The notes beneath the pieces are model-generated. The model saw only the letters and a program-made list of their open reading frames with translations. It was not told the origin of the DNA and did no database searches. This document shows positions 46,182-55,378 of a DNA stretch of 64,000 bases, in pieces; the stretch's first letter is position 1, and each line of letters starts with the position of its first letter. The position numbers and the translations under genes are program-made. The stretch comes from JBPRGG01 sp051418075 (GTDB taxonomy: Bacteria > Bacteroidota > Bacteroidia > Cytophagales > Cyclobacteriaceae). The stretch is taken from assembly GCA_051418075.1 (NCBI GenBank), contig JBPRGG010000119.1:1-64000 (forward strand). Direction: 5' to 3'.

Positions 46182-47576
46182 TTAAAATGGCCCCCAGCTA
46201 AATGCCACTACCGGTAATAAAAGCAACACCATAGCCAAAGCTACCAATATCAACATCAGAGGCCAGATCCAGGTCAGCCATTTCTGGTAGGGTATTTTGG
46301 AGATCCCCAACACACCCATAGTAACCCCACTGGTAGGAATCACCAGGTTGGAAATGCCGTCACCAAATTGAAAAGCCAACACCGCTGTTTGTCGGGAAAT
46401 TTCCAGCAAATCACTTAATGGAGCCATAACAGGCATGGTTAAAGCAGCTTGTCCCGACCCAGACGGCAAAAAGAAATTCAGAAAAGCCTGTACAAAGAAC
46501 ATCAATTCAACTGCCACTCCCCGATGAAATCCTTCCACCAAATTGGATAAATGAAATAAAACCGTATCAATGATCTGACCTTCTGAAGCAATGATCAGTA
46601 TGCCTTTACTTAAAGCAATCACCATAGCTGCATATATCATATCTTTAGCTCCTTCTATAAATGCTTCTGAGGCGGTAGCAGTACTCATTTTAGTTATCAG
46701 AGCGGCTACTATTCCTAATCCAAGAAATAAAGCCGCGATTTCATTAATATACCAGTCCCAATTATTGACCCCATACACCAGCAGAACCAGGCTCAGGGCA
46801 AAAATTATCAAAACCACTTTTTTAGATATTGAAAAATCAGTCTGGCTGGAAATTTGCCGCTCCTTTCTGTCCCTTTTTTGATCTATCTGGTAAACCGGGC
46901 TTATTTCGGGAGATTCTTCCAGCCTGATCACATATTGCAGGATAAAACCCACTGCAGCCATCGTAAATATTAGCCATACCACCAGGCGATATTCCCACCC
47001 ACTGAAAGGAGGTAATTCTGCAATTCCCTGGGCTATTCCAATTGTAAATGGGTTAGTAAATGCTCCGGCAAAACCCGCCCCTGCCCCTACAAATGGAATG
47101 GCCACACCGGTGATGGAATCGTAACCTAAGGAAAAGGCCAGTGGTAGTGTAATTAAAATAAATACCAGCACCTCCTCACTCATCCCGAAGGTGGCACCTG
47201 CCAAAGAAAATAAAACCACCAGCAGGGCTACCATCAATTTTTTGTAACGGGGATATTTCAGGCTGATGTCAATGATCTTTCTCAGGCCTGCATCGATGGC
47301 ACCGGATCGATTAAGAATGGAAAATGCCCCTCCTACGATTAATACAAAAGCTATGATCTGAGCAGCAGAAATAAACCCCTGAACAGGAGCCTTTAAAAAG
47401 TCGAAGAAGCCCTGGGGATTAGATGAAGCAGGCTGATATGATCCCGGAACTACCAGTTCACGACCATTAACCAATTCGCGGTCAAAGCTTCCGGCAGGTA
47501 TAATCCAGGTTAAAGCCGTAAAAATCAACAAAATACTTAGGACAATAATCAGGGTATCCGGTAATTTTTTCAGCAT
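46182..47576 (-). CDS. YfcC-family inner-membrane carrier
   Basis: 464 residues with about 12 membrane spans, PF03606/YfcC type, close in length to the family. It opens PDTLIIVLSILLIFTALTWIIPAG and has FAGAFTNPFTIGIAQGIAEL and FLNFFLPSGSGQAALTMPVM, the two symmetric family motifs. YfcC proteins are predicted carriers of arginine/ornithine-like amino acids or C4 acids. The ATG overlaps the stop of the cyanophycinase lipoprotein by one base, so transport and hydrolysis are coupled. I infer it takes up the products (Asp, Arg or dipeptide). Confidence 0.85.
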   Translation of the reverse strand: MLKKLPDTLIIVLSILLIFTALTWIIPAGSFDRELVNGRELVVPGSYQPASSNPQGFFDFLKAPVQGFISAAQIIAFVLIVGGAFSILNRSGAIDAGLRKIIDISLKYPRYKKLMVALLVVLFSLAGATFGMSEEVLVFILITLPLAFSLGYDSITGVAIPFVGAGAGFAGAFTNPFTIGIAQGIAELPPFSGWEYRLVVWLIFTMAAVGFILQYVIRLEESPEISPVYQIDQKRDRKERQISSQTDFSISKKVVLIIFALSLVLLVYGVNNWDWYINEIAALFLGLGIVAALITKMSTATASEAFIEGAKDMIYAAMVIALSKGILIIASEGQIIDTVLFHLSNLVEGFHRGVAVELMFFVQAFLNFFLPSGSGQAALTMPVMAPLSDLLEISRQTAVLAFQFGDGISNLVIPTSGVTMGVLGISKIPYQKWLTWIWPLMLILVALAMVLLLLPVVAFSWGPF

Positions 47577-48442
47577 TATTTCAGTTTGAAATTGTCACCG
47601 GGCAAATATACTGACAATATCAGATTTTCACCTCCCAATAAGCCCTTTTGAACCTTTTGATTATGTTGAGGGTTCAGAATTTTTATCACCTGGGCCTGGC
47701 CTACCACTTCTGCCTGATCATTTTCTACCAAAATAGCAGTGGATTCTTCAATACCAATCCCAATTTTACCGGGAAATTCCAGGACTGCTGTAATTAACCG
47801 GTTGTAGCGACTGCGTTGAATAAAATGTTGATCAATAATGATGGCCGGGTCCAATAACCCCAGGCCCTGATCAATGATGATGTTTTCATGCTCCAGGCTG
47901 CTGAAGGTGGATTCATATTCAGGATGTTTCTTTTCGTCACCGGTAACCATCATCCGGCTCATAACAGCTGCTCCGGCACTGGTCCCGGCTATCATGGCAC
48001 CCATTTCATAGGCTGTACGAATGGCTTTTTCTATAGGAGTATCCCTGACAGCTTCCATAAAGCGGCTTTGACTGCCTCCTGAAATATAGATAAGTTGTGC
48101 ATTGGTCAGTGAATCAATTCGGTCCGGATCGATCGATTGTTTATCAGAAAAATGCATTCCCACCACACTTGAAATACCCTGATCAGTAAATTGTCTTCGG
48201 GCATAATAAATGGAAGAATCTGGTTGTATACTGGCCATAGGTAAGATCACGCCATAACCAGCACTATCCAGGCCTGATTCCTGTATCATCCTTTGTACCA
48301 TTTCCGCTCCCCTGCTTCCCCCTCCAATGATAAACAATTTGCCATTTTTGGGCGGTTGTGCCATCTGATTATTATCCGGAGCTGGAGAACCACATCCCAT
48401 CAGCCCCAGCAGCATAATTAAACTTATACTAACTATTTTCAT
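47576..48442 (-). CDS. Cyanophycinase-like S51 peptidase, lipoprotein
   Basis: 288 residues from the ATG at 48442; the frame is open further upstream to 48532, but that would overlap the preceding gene and lose the leader. The leader is MKIVSISLIMLLGLMGC with a lipobox. The nucleophile Ser is in GTSAGAAVMS, and the cyanophycinase signature GLGLLDP-IIIDQHFIQRSRYNRL is complete, with GIGIEESTA following. Cyanophycinase cuts the multi-L-arginyl-poly-Asp polymer to beta-Asp-Arg dipeptides; close relatives cut other isoaspartyl peptides. Lipid anchoring places it in the periplasm or on the surface. Confidence 0.88.
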   Translation of the reverse strand: MKIVSISLIMLLGLMGCGSPAPDNNQMAQPPKNGKLFIIGGGSRGAEMVQRMIQESGLDSAGYGVILPMASIQPDSSIYYARRQFTDQGISSVVGMHFSDKQSIDPDRIDSLTNAQLIYISGGSQSRFMEAVRDTPIEKAIRTAYEMGAMIAGTSAGAAVMSRMMVTGDEKKHPEYESTFSSLEHENIIIDQGLGLLDPAIIIDQHFIQRSRYNRLITAVLEFPGKIGIGIEESTAILVENDQAEVVGQAQVIKILNPQHNQKVQKGLLGGENLILSVYLPGDNFKLK

Positions 48443-48449
48443 GAAGGTA

Positions 48450-49595
48450 TTATTCTGTTCTTCCTCCAACGGCAATGGCATATATCCTGGTAGTATTATC
48501 TTCAAAAAAAGTTTCCAATCCGGTGCCATCAAGATCAGCCCGCTTTATGGCTCCGCTTCTTTGATCACTCCAGTACAATTTATTTTGCTCCGGATCATGG
48601 GCTAAGCCATACACATCACCATCCATACCAGAGCTGATAGTGGACAAAATATTACCTTCCAAATCAGCCATTTTCAAATTGTGAAGTGAGGCATCCAGAT
48701 CATAGGTATGGAAATAGAGCTTGTCATCCACCACCAGGGCAGCAGCCCCTAAAACATCTGGTATTAATTCGGTGGTTCCAGATCCATCATAGTTCATGCG
48801 ATAAAGTCCTCCATCATAGGTCACAAAATAAACTTTCTGAGCAGCAGGGTTCAATGTGAGTCCTTCCGGATCATCGGATATGCCACTTATCAGTGTTTCA
48901 AATTGATCTGTATTTTCATCATCCAGGTTGGCTTTTTGTACCCCATCATCAGTAGCCCAAAAAAGATTGCTGGTATTGAGATCCAGGGCCAGCCCGGTAG
49001 GTCCGGCTAATCCTTCCCTGAAAACAGTGCGGTTATTTCCCTCCGGGTCAGAACGAAAGATCACCCCATTGGCAAAATCAGCTATATATACATATTTATT
49101 GATTGTATCCACAGCCAAACCATAGGGCCGATTTACAGGATCTCCCGGTAAGGGAACATTGATAGGCGCTTCTTCTCCAATAATGGCCAATTGTACAGAT
49201 TCCGTATTTCTGTCCCCAAAATATAGCCTTCTGCCGGAAGCCACAGGATTTTTCACAGTTATGGTTTTGGCAGCCTGCTCGATACCTCTTTCTGTGGTAA
49301 TTATCAGTTTGACCTCATATTTACCCGCTGCCTGATAGGTATGGCTGGGATTTTCTTCCTTGGAATTACTCCCATCGCCAAAAATCCATTGAAGGCTATA
49401 GGATCCTGCTTCTTCCGGTATGATAGAGGCATTGCTAAAACTTGCCTCAGCCGGTGCAAACCCTTCATTGGCTAATGAAAAAGTGAAATCGGGCACGGTA
49501 CTGGCAGGAGGTACCGGAAAATCTTCCAGATACCCCTCACCACACCCTGAAAAAATGAATAACCATAACCAAAGTAAAGCAAATCTGTTTCTCAT
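48450..49595 (-). CDS. PKD-plus-YWTD-like propeller lipoprotein (2)
   Basis: 381 residues. The leader ends in a lipobox (FIFSGC). A PKD domain at about 30-115 has SLQWIFGDGSNSKEENPSHTY, and a beta-propeller at about 120-375 has YWTD/LVIVD-like blades: PYGLAVDTINKYVYIADFANG, GPTGLALDLNTSNLFWATDD and YGLAHDPEQNKLYWSDQRSG. It matches the next upstream gene in layout. Propellers of this kind bind peptides or glycans. Position between SusD and the hydrolase suggests a surface-exposed binding accessory, like SusE/SusF in sugar loci. Confidence 0.85.
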   Translation of the reverse strand: MRNRFALLWLWLFIFSGCGEGYLEDFPVPPASTVPDFTFSLANEGFAPAEASFSNASIIPEEAGSYSLQWIFGDGSNSKEENPSHTYQAAGKYEVKLIITTERGIEQAAKTITVKNPVASGRRLYFGDRNTESVQLAIIGEEAPINVPLPGDPVNRPYGLAVDTINKYVYIADFANGVIFRSDPEGNNRTVFREGLAGPTGLALDLNTSNLFWATDDGVQKANLDDENTDQFETLISGISDDPEGLTLNPAAQKVYFVTYDGGLYRMNYDGSGTTELIPDVLGAAALVVDDKLYFHTYDLDASLHNLKMADLEGNILSTISSGMDGDVYGLAHDPEQNKLYWSDQRSGAIKRADLDGTGLETFFEDNTTRIYAIAVGGRTE

Positions 49596-49635
49596 CAGTA
49601 ATTCATGTTTTTTTCAAGTTATAATGATCCAGCCA

Positions 49636-50766
49636 TCATTTTGTGATCACAAGATGTCTGGGATCACCTAATTCATTGGCCAGTTCTTCTGTATTGGAAC
49701 CATCAATATTGGCCCGGAAGATAAAACCCAACCCAATATCCGCACCAAGATCTGACCAATAAACCTTGGTTCCGTAAACGGTAATGCCATAGCATCGCTC
49801 ATATTCCAGTGCAGCAAAGTTGGAGGTATTTTCCAGATCATTAAGCGGAGCCATTTTTATATTGGTGTCCATAAACGCGTCATTGTAGTACAACATGTCA
49901 CTGATGGGATCTACGGCCAGAGAATAGCCACCCCCGGTAATTACTTTAGTCAGAGAAGATCCATCTAGATTGCCTTGCCAAATACCATCGCCGGCATAAT
50001 TTGTAGCGTCAATTCCCACATCGGAAATATAGATGCGATTATTTTCCAGATCAAGTGCTACATCGGTGGGAGATTCCAGCCCATCTTCGGCTCCATAAAG
50101 CAAGGTTAAATTTGATCCATCAAGGTCTGCCATATACACGCCGCTGGTGTCGCGCTCGGGAAAATAAATTTTACCGTTTACAGAATCAACTGCAATAGAA
50201 AAAACTGAATAGACATAATCAGATAATATAGTCTGTTCGTTGCCTCCTGACAGCGAATTGGTTTCCAGGGTAAGATTGTCAAAATCATTGTAATAGAGGG
50301 TTTCAGTTTCGTAATCCATGGCCAGGGCAAACCCTTCTCCATCCAGGTTGACAGCACTACTGACAGCTCCTGAAGCTATATTGAGGGAATTAACCGCTGG
50401 CGCATCGGCATCCATATACATTACAGTGGGTTCAATTACTGTGATATCCTGGCTAACCTGTTCTGTTCCGCCAGGGCCGGTAACAATCAAAGTCACAGCA
50501 TAAGTACCGGCTGCACTGAAACTTACTACCGGACTTTCATCAGTTGTGGTAAATCCATTATCAAAATTCCACTCATAAGCTGTGGCATTTTGGGACTGAT
50601 TTTGAAATGTCACATATTCTCCTACTACGATAGGTGTAACAGAAGTGGTAAATTCTGCTACCGGTAATGGCTCTTCCTCTTCTTCACTACAGGAAAAAAA
50701 CAGGGCCGGAAATGCAATAAAAATGCCTAAGGCAATTATTTTAAGTAAGTTGGAATTTTTTTTCAT
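49636..50766 (-). CDS. PKD-plus-YWTD-like propeller lipoprotein (1)
   Basis: 376 residues. The leader ends in a lipobox (ALFFSC), followed by an acidic Glu run (SEEEEEP). A PKD domain covers about 35-110 (YEWNFDNGFTTTDESPVVSF). The propeller at about 115-376 has ETLYYNDFDNLTLETNSLSG, GKIYFPERDTSGVYMADL and NRIYISDVGIDATN-type blades. It is a diverged paralog of the 48450 protein, likely from a tandem duplication. Function as above is inferred from place and fold. Confidence 0.85.
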   Translation of the reverse strand: MKKNSNLLKIIALGIFIAFPALFFSCSEEEEEPLPVAEFTTSVTPIVVGEYVTFQNQSQNATAYEWNFDNGFTTTDESPVVSFSAAGTYAVTLIVTGPGGTEQVSQDITVIEPTVMYMDADAPAVNSLNIASGAVSSAVNLDGEGFALAMDYETETLYYNDFDNLTLETNSLSGGNEQTILSDYVYSVFSIAVDSVNGKIYFPERDTSGVYMADLDGSNLTLLYGAEDGLESPTDVALDLENNRIYISDVGIDATNYAGDGIWQGNLDGSSLTKVITGGGYSLAVDPISDMLYYNDAFMDTNIKMAPLNDLENTSNFAALEYERCYGITVYGTKVYWSDLGADIGLGFIFRANIDGSNTEELANELGDPRHLVITK

Positions 50767-50801
50767 GTTCTATAAAATTTTAGTTTATCCTAAATTAAAA
50801 A

Positions 50802-52175
50802 TTAATATCCCTGATTTTGATACATATCAGGATGCCGGTTAGCATCCACCTCTGATTGCGGTATAGGAAACAACAACTGATTATCATTATCTCCATTATC
50901 TACACGTAAAGTCCCCTTTTCAGAAAGCATTTGAATAGCCTGGTCATTACGGATCAGGTCAAACCAGCGATGACCTTCTCCCACCAGTTCACGACGTCGC
51001 TCTTCCAGCACATATTGATTAAAGGAAGCCTGATTTTGAGCATTGGCTGCATCAATATCATCCAGACCTGCTCGGTTTCTCACCTGATTCAATAATTGAA
51101 AAGCCTCTCCATCCGGAACATATTGTAACTGATTGAGCGCTTCCGCCCGGATCAGGTACATTTCAGCCAGGCGCAGCACAATAGAGTTATCGGAAAGATT
51201 CACCAGGTCATCATACTTATTAATATAAAAGCTGTTGCCACTTTGGCGAACTATCGACCCCTTGCGAATATCATTGTTGCTAAATGCATCATACAGTTCT
51301 TTGGTGGCGGCCACTTCGAATCTTCCGGTAGGTTGTGTATAGGAAGCCAATGTATTCCGGGCCTCGTCATTGGCATAGTCAATGGCAAAGATCACCTCGT
51401 TATTGGATTCATTTTCATCAAAAAGCAACTGATAATCTTCACCATTCACCAATTCATACCCCAGGTTGATCACTTCCTGGGCTTTATTAGCTGCCTGTTC
51501 AAATTGGTCATTATACAGGTATACCCGGGCCAGTAATGCTTTAACTGCCGCTTCACTGACCAGATAGGGGCTACTCCCTGTACCCGTACCTTCCAGTTCA
51601 GTTTCTGCCTGGTTTAAATCCTGAATGATCAGATCATAAAGCTGACCTTGTTCAATTCGGGCTTGATTTACCTCCTCGGGGGCAATTCCTGCTGCCGGCT
51701 GGTCTCTGTAAGGTACCGGTCCAAACATCCGGACCAGGTTAAAATAAGCCATAGAACGAATAAAACGAGCCTGGCCGACCTGTTCCTGCTTAAAGGATTC
51801 ACTAAAGCCGGAATTTCCCTGTAATCCGGCGATCAATTGATTGGCCCGGTTGATCACATCATAATGAGCATTCCAGATGCCTTCAATGTCTACATTGAAA
51901 GTAGTGATCCTGTTGTTGTTCACTTCCCTGTATTCAATCTTTGAACCTACAGCGTCCAGGTTATCAGCAGCCAAATCGGCATGAAGTATATAATCCTGTA
52001 CAATGGCACCGGATTGTAAGCCGTCATAAACACCGTTTAAAACTGCCTTCACTGAGTTTTCTGATAAAAATGCCTGATCATCAGGTACACTTCCGGTCGG
52101 CTCAGTTTCCAGGTCTACACAACCGGCCAGGAAAAGAACCAGTATCAGTTTAAAATTAATCTTCTTTATCATCAT
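50802..52175 (-). CDS. susD-like: SusD/RagB-family nutrient-binding outer-membrane lipoprotein
   Basis: 457 residues. The leader ends in a lipobox (FLAGC), followed by VDLETEPTGSV, the typical SusD start. The helical TPR-like scaffold is clear (AVLNGVYDGLQSG, ARFIRSMAYFNLVRMFGPVPYRD), and the SusD C-terminal motif is EERRRELVGEGHRWFDLIRN. It forms the lid over the SusC channel and holds the oligomer. Its start lies 9 bases after the end of susC, so they are one unit. Confidence 0.95.
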   Translation of the reverse strand: MMIKKINFKLILVLFLAGCVDLETEPTGSVPDDQAFLSENSVKAVLNGVYDGLQSGAIVQDYILHADLAADNLDAVGSKIEYREVNNNRITTFNVDIEGIWNAHYDVINRANQLIAGLQGNSGFSESFKQEQVGQARFIRSMAYFNLVRMFGPVPYRDQPAAGIAPEEVNQARIEQGQLYDLIIQDLNQAETELEGTGTGSSPYLVSEAAVKALLARVYLYNDQFEQAANKAQEVINLGYELVNGEDYQLLFDENESNNEVIFAIDYANDEARNTLASYTQPTGRFEVAATKELYDAFSNNDIRKGSIVRQSGNSFYINKYDDLVNLSDNSIVLRLAEMYLIRAEALNQLQYVPDGEAFQLLNQVRNRAGLDDIDAANAQNQASFNQYVLEERRRELVGEGHRWFDLIRNDQAIQMLSEKGTLRVDNGDNDNQLLFPIPQSEVDANRHPDMYQNQGY

Positions 52176-52184
52176 CCTACTGTT

Positions 52185-55112
52185 TTAAAATGAAATCTTT
52201 GCTCCCAGGGTGATCGTTCTAGCCAGTGGAAAGGTAAAGAAATCAACTCCTCTCCTTATTGATCCAATCCCGCTGTAGTTGACTTCGGGGTCATACCCGG
52301 AATACCTGGTCAGGGTGAATAAGTTCTGCCCTGTAATGTAAAGTCTTAAATTTGTCAGTCCTGAAATGGCCCCCTTTGGCAATGTATATCCCAGGGTGAC
52401 ATTTTTCAGCCTCATAAATGATCCGTCCTCAATGTAATGAGAGGTAATATCATTATTATAGATCCCATTGATCCGGGGAATGGGCACCCGGTCACCTGGC
52501 TGACGCCATCTTTGCTTAATGGAGGCCAGCTGATTGTCATTTTCTTCGAAGGTCATATTTTCAGCATATTGCCGGACTCCGTTAAAGATCTCATTGCCAT
52601 AAACGAACTGCAGAAAAAGGCTCAGATCAAAATTTTTATAGGCCAGCCGGTTTGTAAAACCTCCGGAAAAATCAGGGTTGGGATCTCCAACCACCTGACG
52701 GTCCTGATCATTGATCTCGTTATTGAAATCTACATCTTCAAATACCAGATCACCGGTAGAGGGATCTACTCCCTGGGATCTGAGCTGATAAAATACCCCG
52801 ATGGGTTGGTTGACCAGAACAGCATTGTTGCCTCTTCCCACATTCAGTATGGGTTGATCCTCATAAAGTGAAATAACCTTATTACGATTAAAGGAAACAT
52901 TGAAATTACTATTCCATTTGATCGCTCCCTCAGTTATCACCCCATCCAGACCTATTTCCAATCCTTTATTTTCCAGTTCGCCTACATTGGCAGCCACTGA
53001 AGAAAAGCCAAGATTGCCTGGTAAAGGACGGTCAAGCAATAGATCGGTCGTCCTGTTATAATATACATCGGTAGACACAGACAACCTGCCTTGCCAAAGG
53101 CTTAGATCAACACCCAAATTAGCCTGAGCCGAAGACTCCCATTTCAGATCGGGATTAGGGATTCGTGAAGGAACAATTCCGGGATTATTCAGATAGTTGA
53201 AACCGCCTGAATAGGTATTCAGGAACTGAAACCGGCCAATGTTATCATTCCCCACCAGACCATATCCAGCTCTGATTTTGAGATTTTCAACAGCCCCTGC
53301 ATTAAAAAAGTCTTCTTCACTGATATTCCAGGCAACTGAACCTCCGGGAAAATTAGCATAACGATTATCACTGCCGAAATTAGAGGAGCCGTCTCTTCTA
53401 AAATTAAAGGTGATGATGTAACGATTGTCATAAATATAATTTATACGGCCAAATATGGATTGAAGGGCGTAATCAGAAGCACTGGCTGCTGTTTCTTCTA
53501 CAGTACCTGCCTCTGAAATATATTGAAAGTCATCTGTGGGGAAATTTACACCCTGTAAATAATTGGATTTTTCATTTTCCACCTCAAAACTATACCCGGC
53601 CAATATACTAAAATCGTGATTGTTGATTTCCTGCTGGTAATTCAGGGTGGATTGTTGTACCAGCCGGCTTATTCTGGTAGAGGCATCAATACCATAACCA
53701 TTGCTTTGAGCCCCCCGGTCAGTAGTAGTTGGTTCATATCTCCTTTCGTCCAGATTATAAAAATCGTATCCCCATTGGGTTCTGAAAGTTAATTCCGGGA
53801 TCAGATCATACTCTCCGTACACATTGGTAATATTTCTTAATGAAACCAATTCATTCAGAGCTTCATTGCCTATGGCAACCGGATTAGGCCAAAAACCCTG
53901 CTCCAGATAATTGCCTTCTTCATCACGGATCTGGTAAACCGGAGGTTTGGAAATGGAATTAGGTAAAACGCCATTTATTGACTGGTCACCCGGAACACGG
54001 TTGTTGACAGCTCTGCTGGTGGTGACTTTTGCTCCGATCCGGAATCTTTCATTGATACTATGATCTACATTGACCCTTCCATTAAATCTGGTATAATCAG
54101 TACCAATGACAATTCCTTCCTGCTGAAAAAATCCCCCTGAAATGTAAAATTGTGTTTCATTTGTGCCTCCTGAAAGATTTAATTCGACTTCATGAATCGG
54201 AGCAGTTCTGAGCACTTCATTTTGCCAATCTGTGTTAACAGAGGGGTCAAACTGGTCTCCCAGGCCGGCTGATACGTCGTTCAGATATTCAATGAATTCA
54301 GAGGCATTTAACAAATCCAGCTTATTTTGCACAGTTTGAACACCGGTATAGGCAGAAAGATTGATCCTGGTCTGGCCACTTTTACCTGATTTTGTTTCTA
54401 TCAAAACCACTCCATTGGCTGCCCTGGCTCCATAAATGGCAGCAGAAGAAGCGTCTTTTAAAACAGTAATAGAAGCTATATCATCTGGATCTATATCGGA
54501 AAGCGCATTGATATTTTGACCCTCCATACCAATCTGGGCAAAATCACCGGTAGTGATGGGAATACCGTCGATCACATAGAGGGGTTGTGTACCGGCAGAG
54601 ATCGAATTAGCTCCCCTGATCTCCACAGACAAAGCCGCTCCCGGTGTGCCGGAATTAGAATTGATTTGTACCCCTGTAGTTTTACCCTGAAGGGCCGCAT
54701 CCAGACTGGGCTTGATGATGTCTTCAAAATCCTCCGCATCAATCTGTGAAATTGAACCAGAAACCAGTTTTCGACTGGTGGATCCATATCCTACCACTAC
54801 CAATTCTTCCAATTGGGTAACATCCTGAACCAGCATGACTTCAAAATTGGTCTGGTTATTTAAGGTAATCTCTTCGGGCAGATATCCAATATAAGAAACC
54901 ACCAGGATGTTGGTTTCTGTGGGAACCTCAAGACTAAAGTTGCCGGAAAGATCAGTCACTGTGCCCACAGAGGTGTCTTTAATCACCACATTGGCCCCGG
55001 GCAATGGCTGTTCATTTTCATAAGCCAACACCTTACCGGTAATGGTTTTTTGGGCTACACTTATATTTACCAATCCACTTACTATAAAGAATACTAGTAA
55101 ATAGTTTTTCAT
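52185..55112 (-). CDS. susC-like: SusC/RagA-family TonB-dependent outer-membrane transporter
   Basis: 975 residues. After a signal peptide (ending ISVAQ), a carboxypeptidase-D-regulatory-like domain covers about 22-95 (TGKVLAYENEQPLPGANVVI), followed by the TonB box (LEELVVVGYG). A plug follows at about 110-230 with IRGANSISAGTQPLYVIDGI, and the 22-strand barrel ends in SKIS-type Phe (GAKISF). It imports large oligomers in energy-dependent fashion with SusD. Its first gene position makes it the head of the operon running to 46182. Confidence 0.96.
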   Translation of the reverse strand: MKNYLLVFFIVSGLVNISVAQKTITGKVLAYENEQPLPGANVVIKDTSVGTVTDLSGNFSLEVPTETNILVVSYIGYLPEEITLNNQTNFEVMLVQDVTQLEELVVVGYGSTSRKLVSGSISQIDAEDFEDIIKPSLDAALQGKTTGVQINSNSGTPGAALSVEIRGANSISAGTQPLYVIDGIPITTGDFAQIGMEGQNINALSDIDPDDIASITVLKDASSAAIYGARAANGVVLIETKSGKSGQTRINLSAYTGVQTVQNKLDLLNASEFIEYLNDVSAGLGDQFDPSVNTDWQNEVLRTAPIHEVELNLSGGTNETQFYISGGFFQQEGIVIGTDYTRFNGRVNVDHSINERFRIGAKVTTSRAVNNRVPGDQSINGVLPNSISKPPVYQIRDEEGNYLEQGFWPNPVAIGNEALNELVSLRNITNVYGEYDLIPELTFRTQWGYDFYNLDERRYEPTTTDRGAQSNGYGIDASTRISRLVQQSTLNYQQEINNHDFSILAGYSFEVENEKSNYLQGVNFPTDDFQYISEAGTVEETAASASDYALQSIFGRINYIYDNRYIITFNFRRDGSSNFGSDNRYANFPGGSVAWNISEEDFFNAGAVENLKIRAGYGLVGNDNIGRFQFLNTYSGGFNYLNNPGIVPSRIPNPDLKWESSAQANLGVDLSLWQGRLSVSTDVYYNRTTDLLLDRPLPGNLGFSSVAANVGELENKGLEIGLDGVITEGAIKWNSNFNVSFNRNKVISLYEDQPILNVGRGNNAVLVNQPIGVFYQLRSQGVDPSTGDLVFEDVDFNNEINDQDRQVVGDPNPDFSGGFTNRLAYKNFDLSLFLQFVYGNEIFNGVRQYAENMTFEENDNQLASIKQRWRQPGDRVPIPRINGIYNNDITSHYIEDGSFMRLKNVTLGYTLPKGAISGLTNLRLYITGQNLFTLTRYSGYDPEVNYSGIGSIRRGVDFFTFPLARTITLGAKISF

Positions 55113-55190
55113 AGGATAAAGGTTTACAAAAAGGATTTATAAAAAGATAAGAGATAAAAAATGCAGAATAGCCTGCCAGGATCTAACAAT

Positions 55191-55198
55191 CAAAAATA
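55191..55198 (-). promoter_or_regulatory. Possible -7 element for the susC operon
   Basis: On the minus strand, TATTTTTG fits TAnnTTTG, leaving a leader of about 75 nt before the susC ATG. Upstream is the tandem GCTTAATTT-GCTTAATTT, whose TTTG lies only 14 nt away, short of the usual spacing. Confidence 0.4.
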
Positions 55199-55378
55199 GG
55201 CTGCAAATTAAGCAAATTAAGCGGCTTTGCAGCTGGTGTTTCTATAGGTTTGGTGCTTGTATTATTATTATTCATTCAATGGGTTATTGTGAATGTTATA
55301 CCAAACTTAAACCAAAATTACAAATTATACAAACATCCAATCCAAATTTTCAAAATAATCAGCTATAAAAAATCTGCT

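Noticed and set aside
48443..48532. Extended start for the cyanophycinase lipoprotein
   Set aside because: It overlaps the preceding gene, and the lipobox leader begins cleanly at the ATG at 48442.
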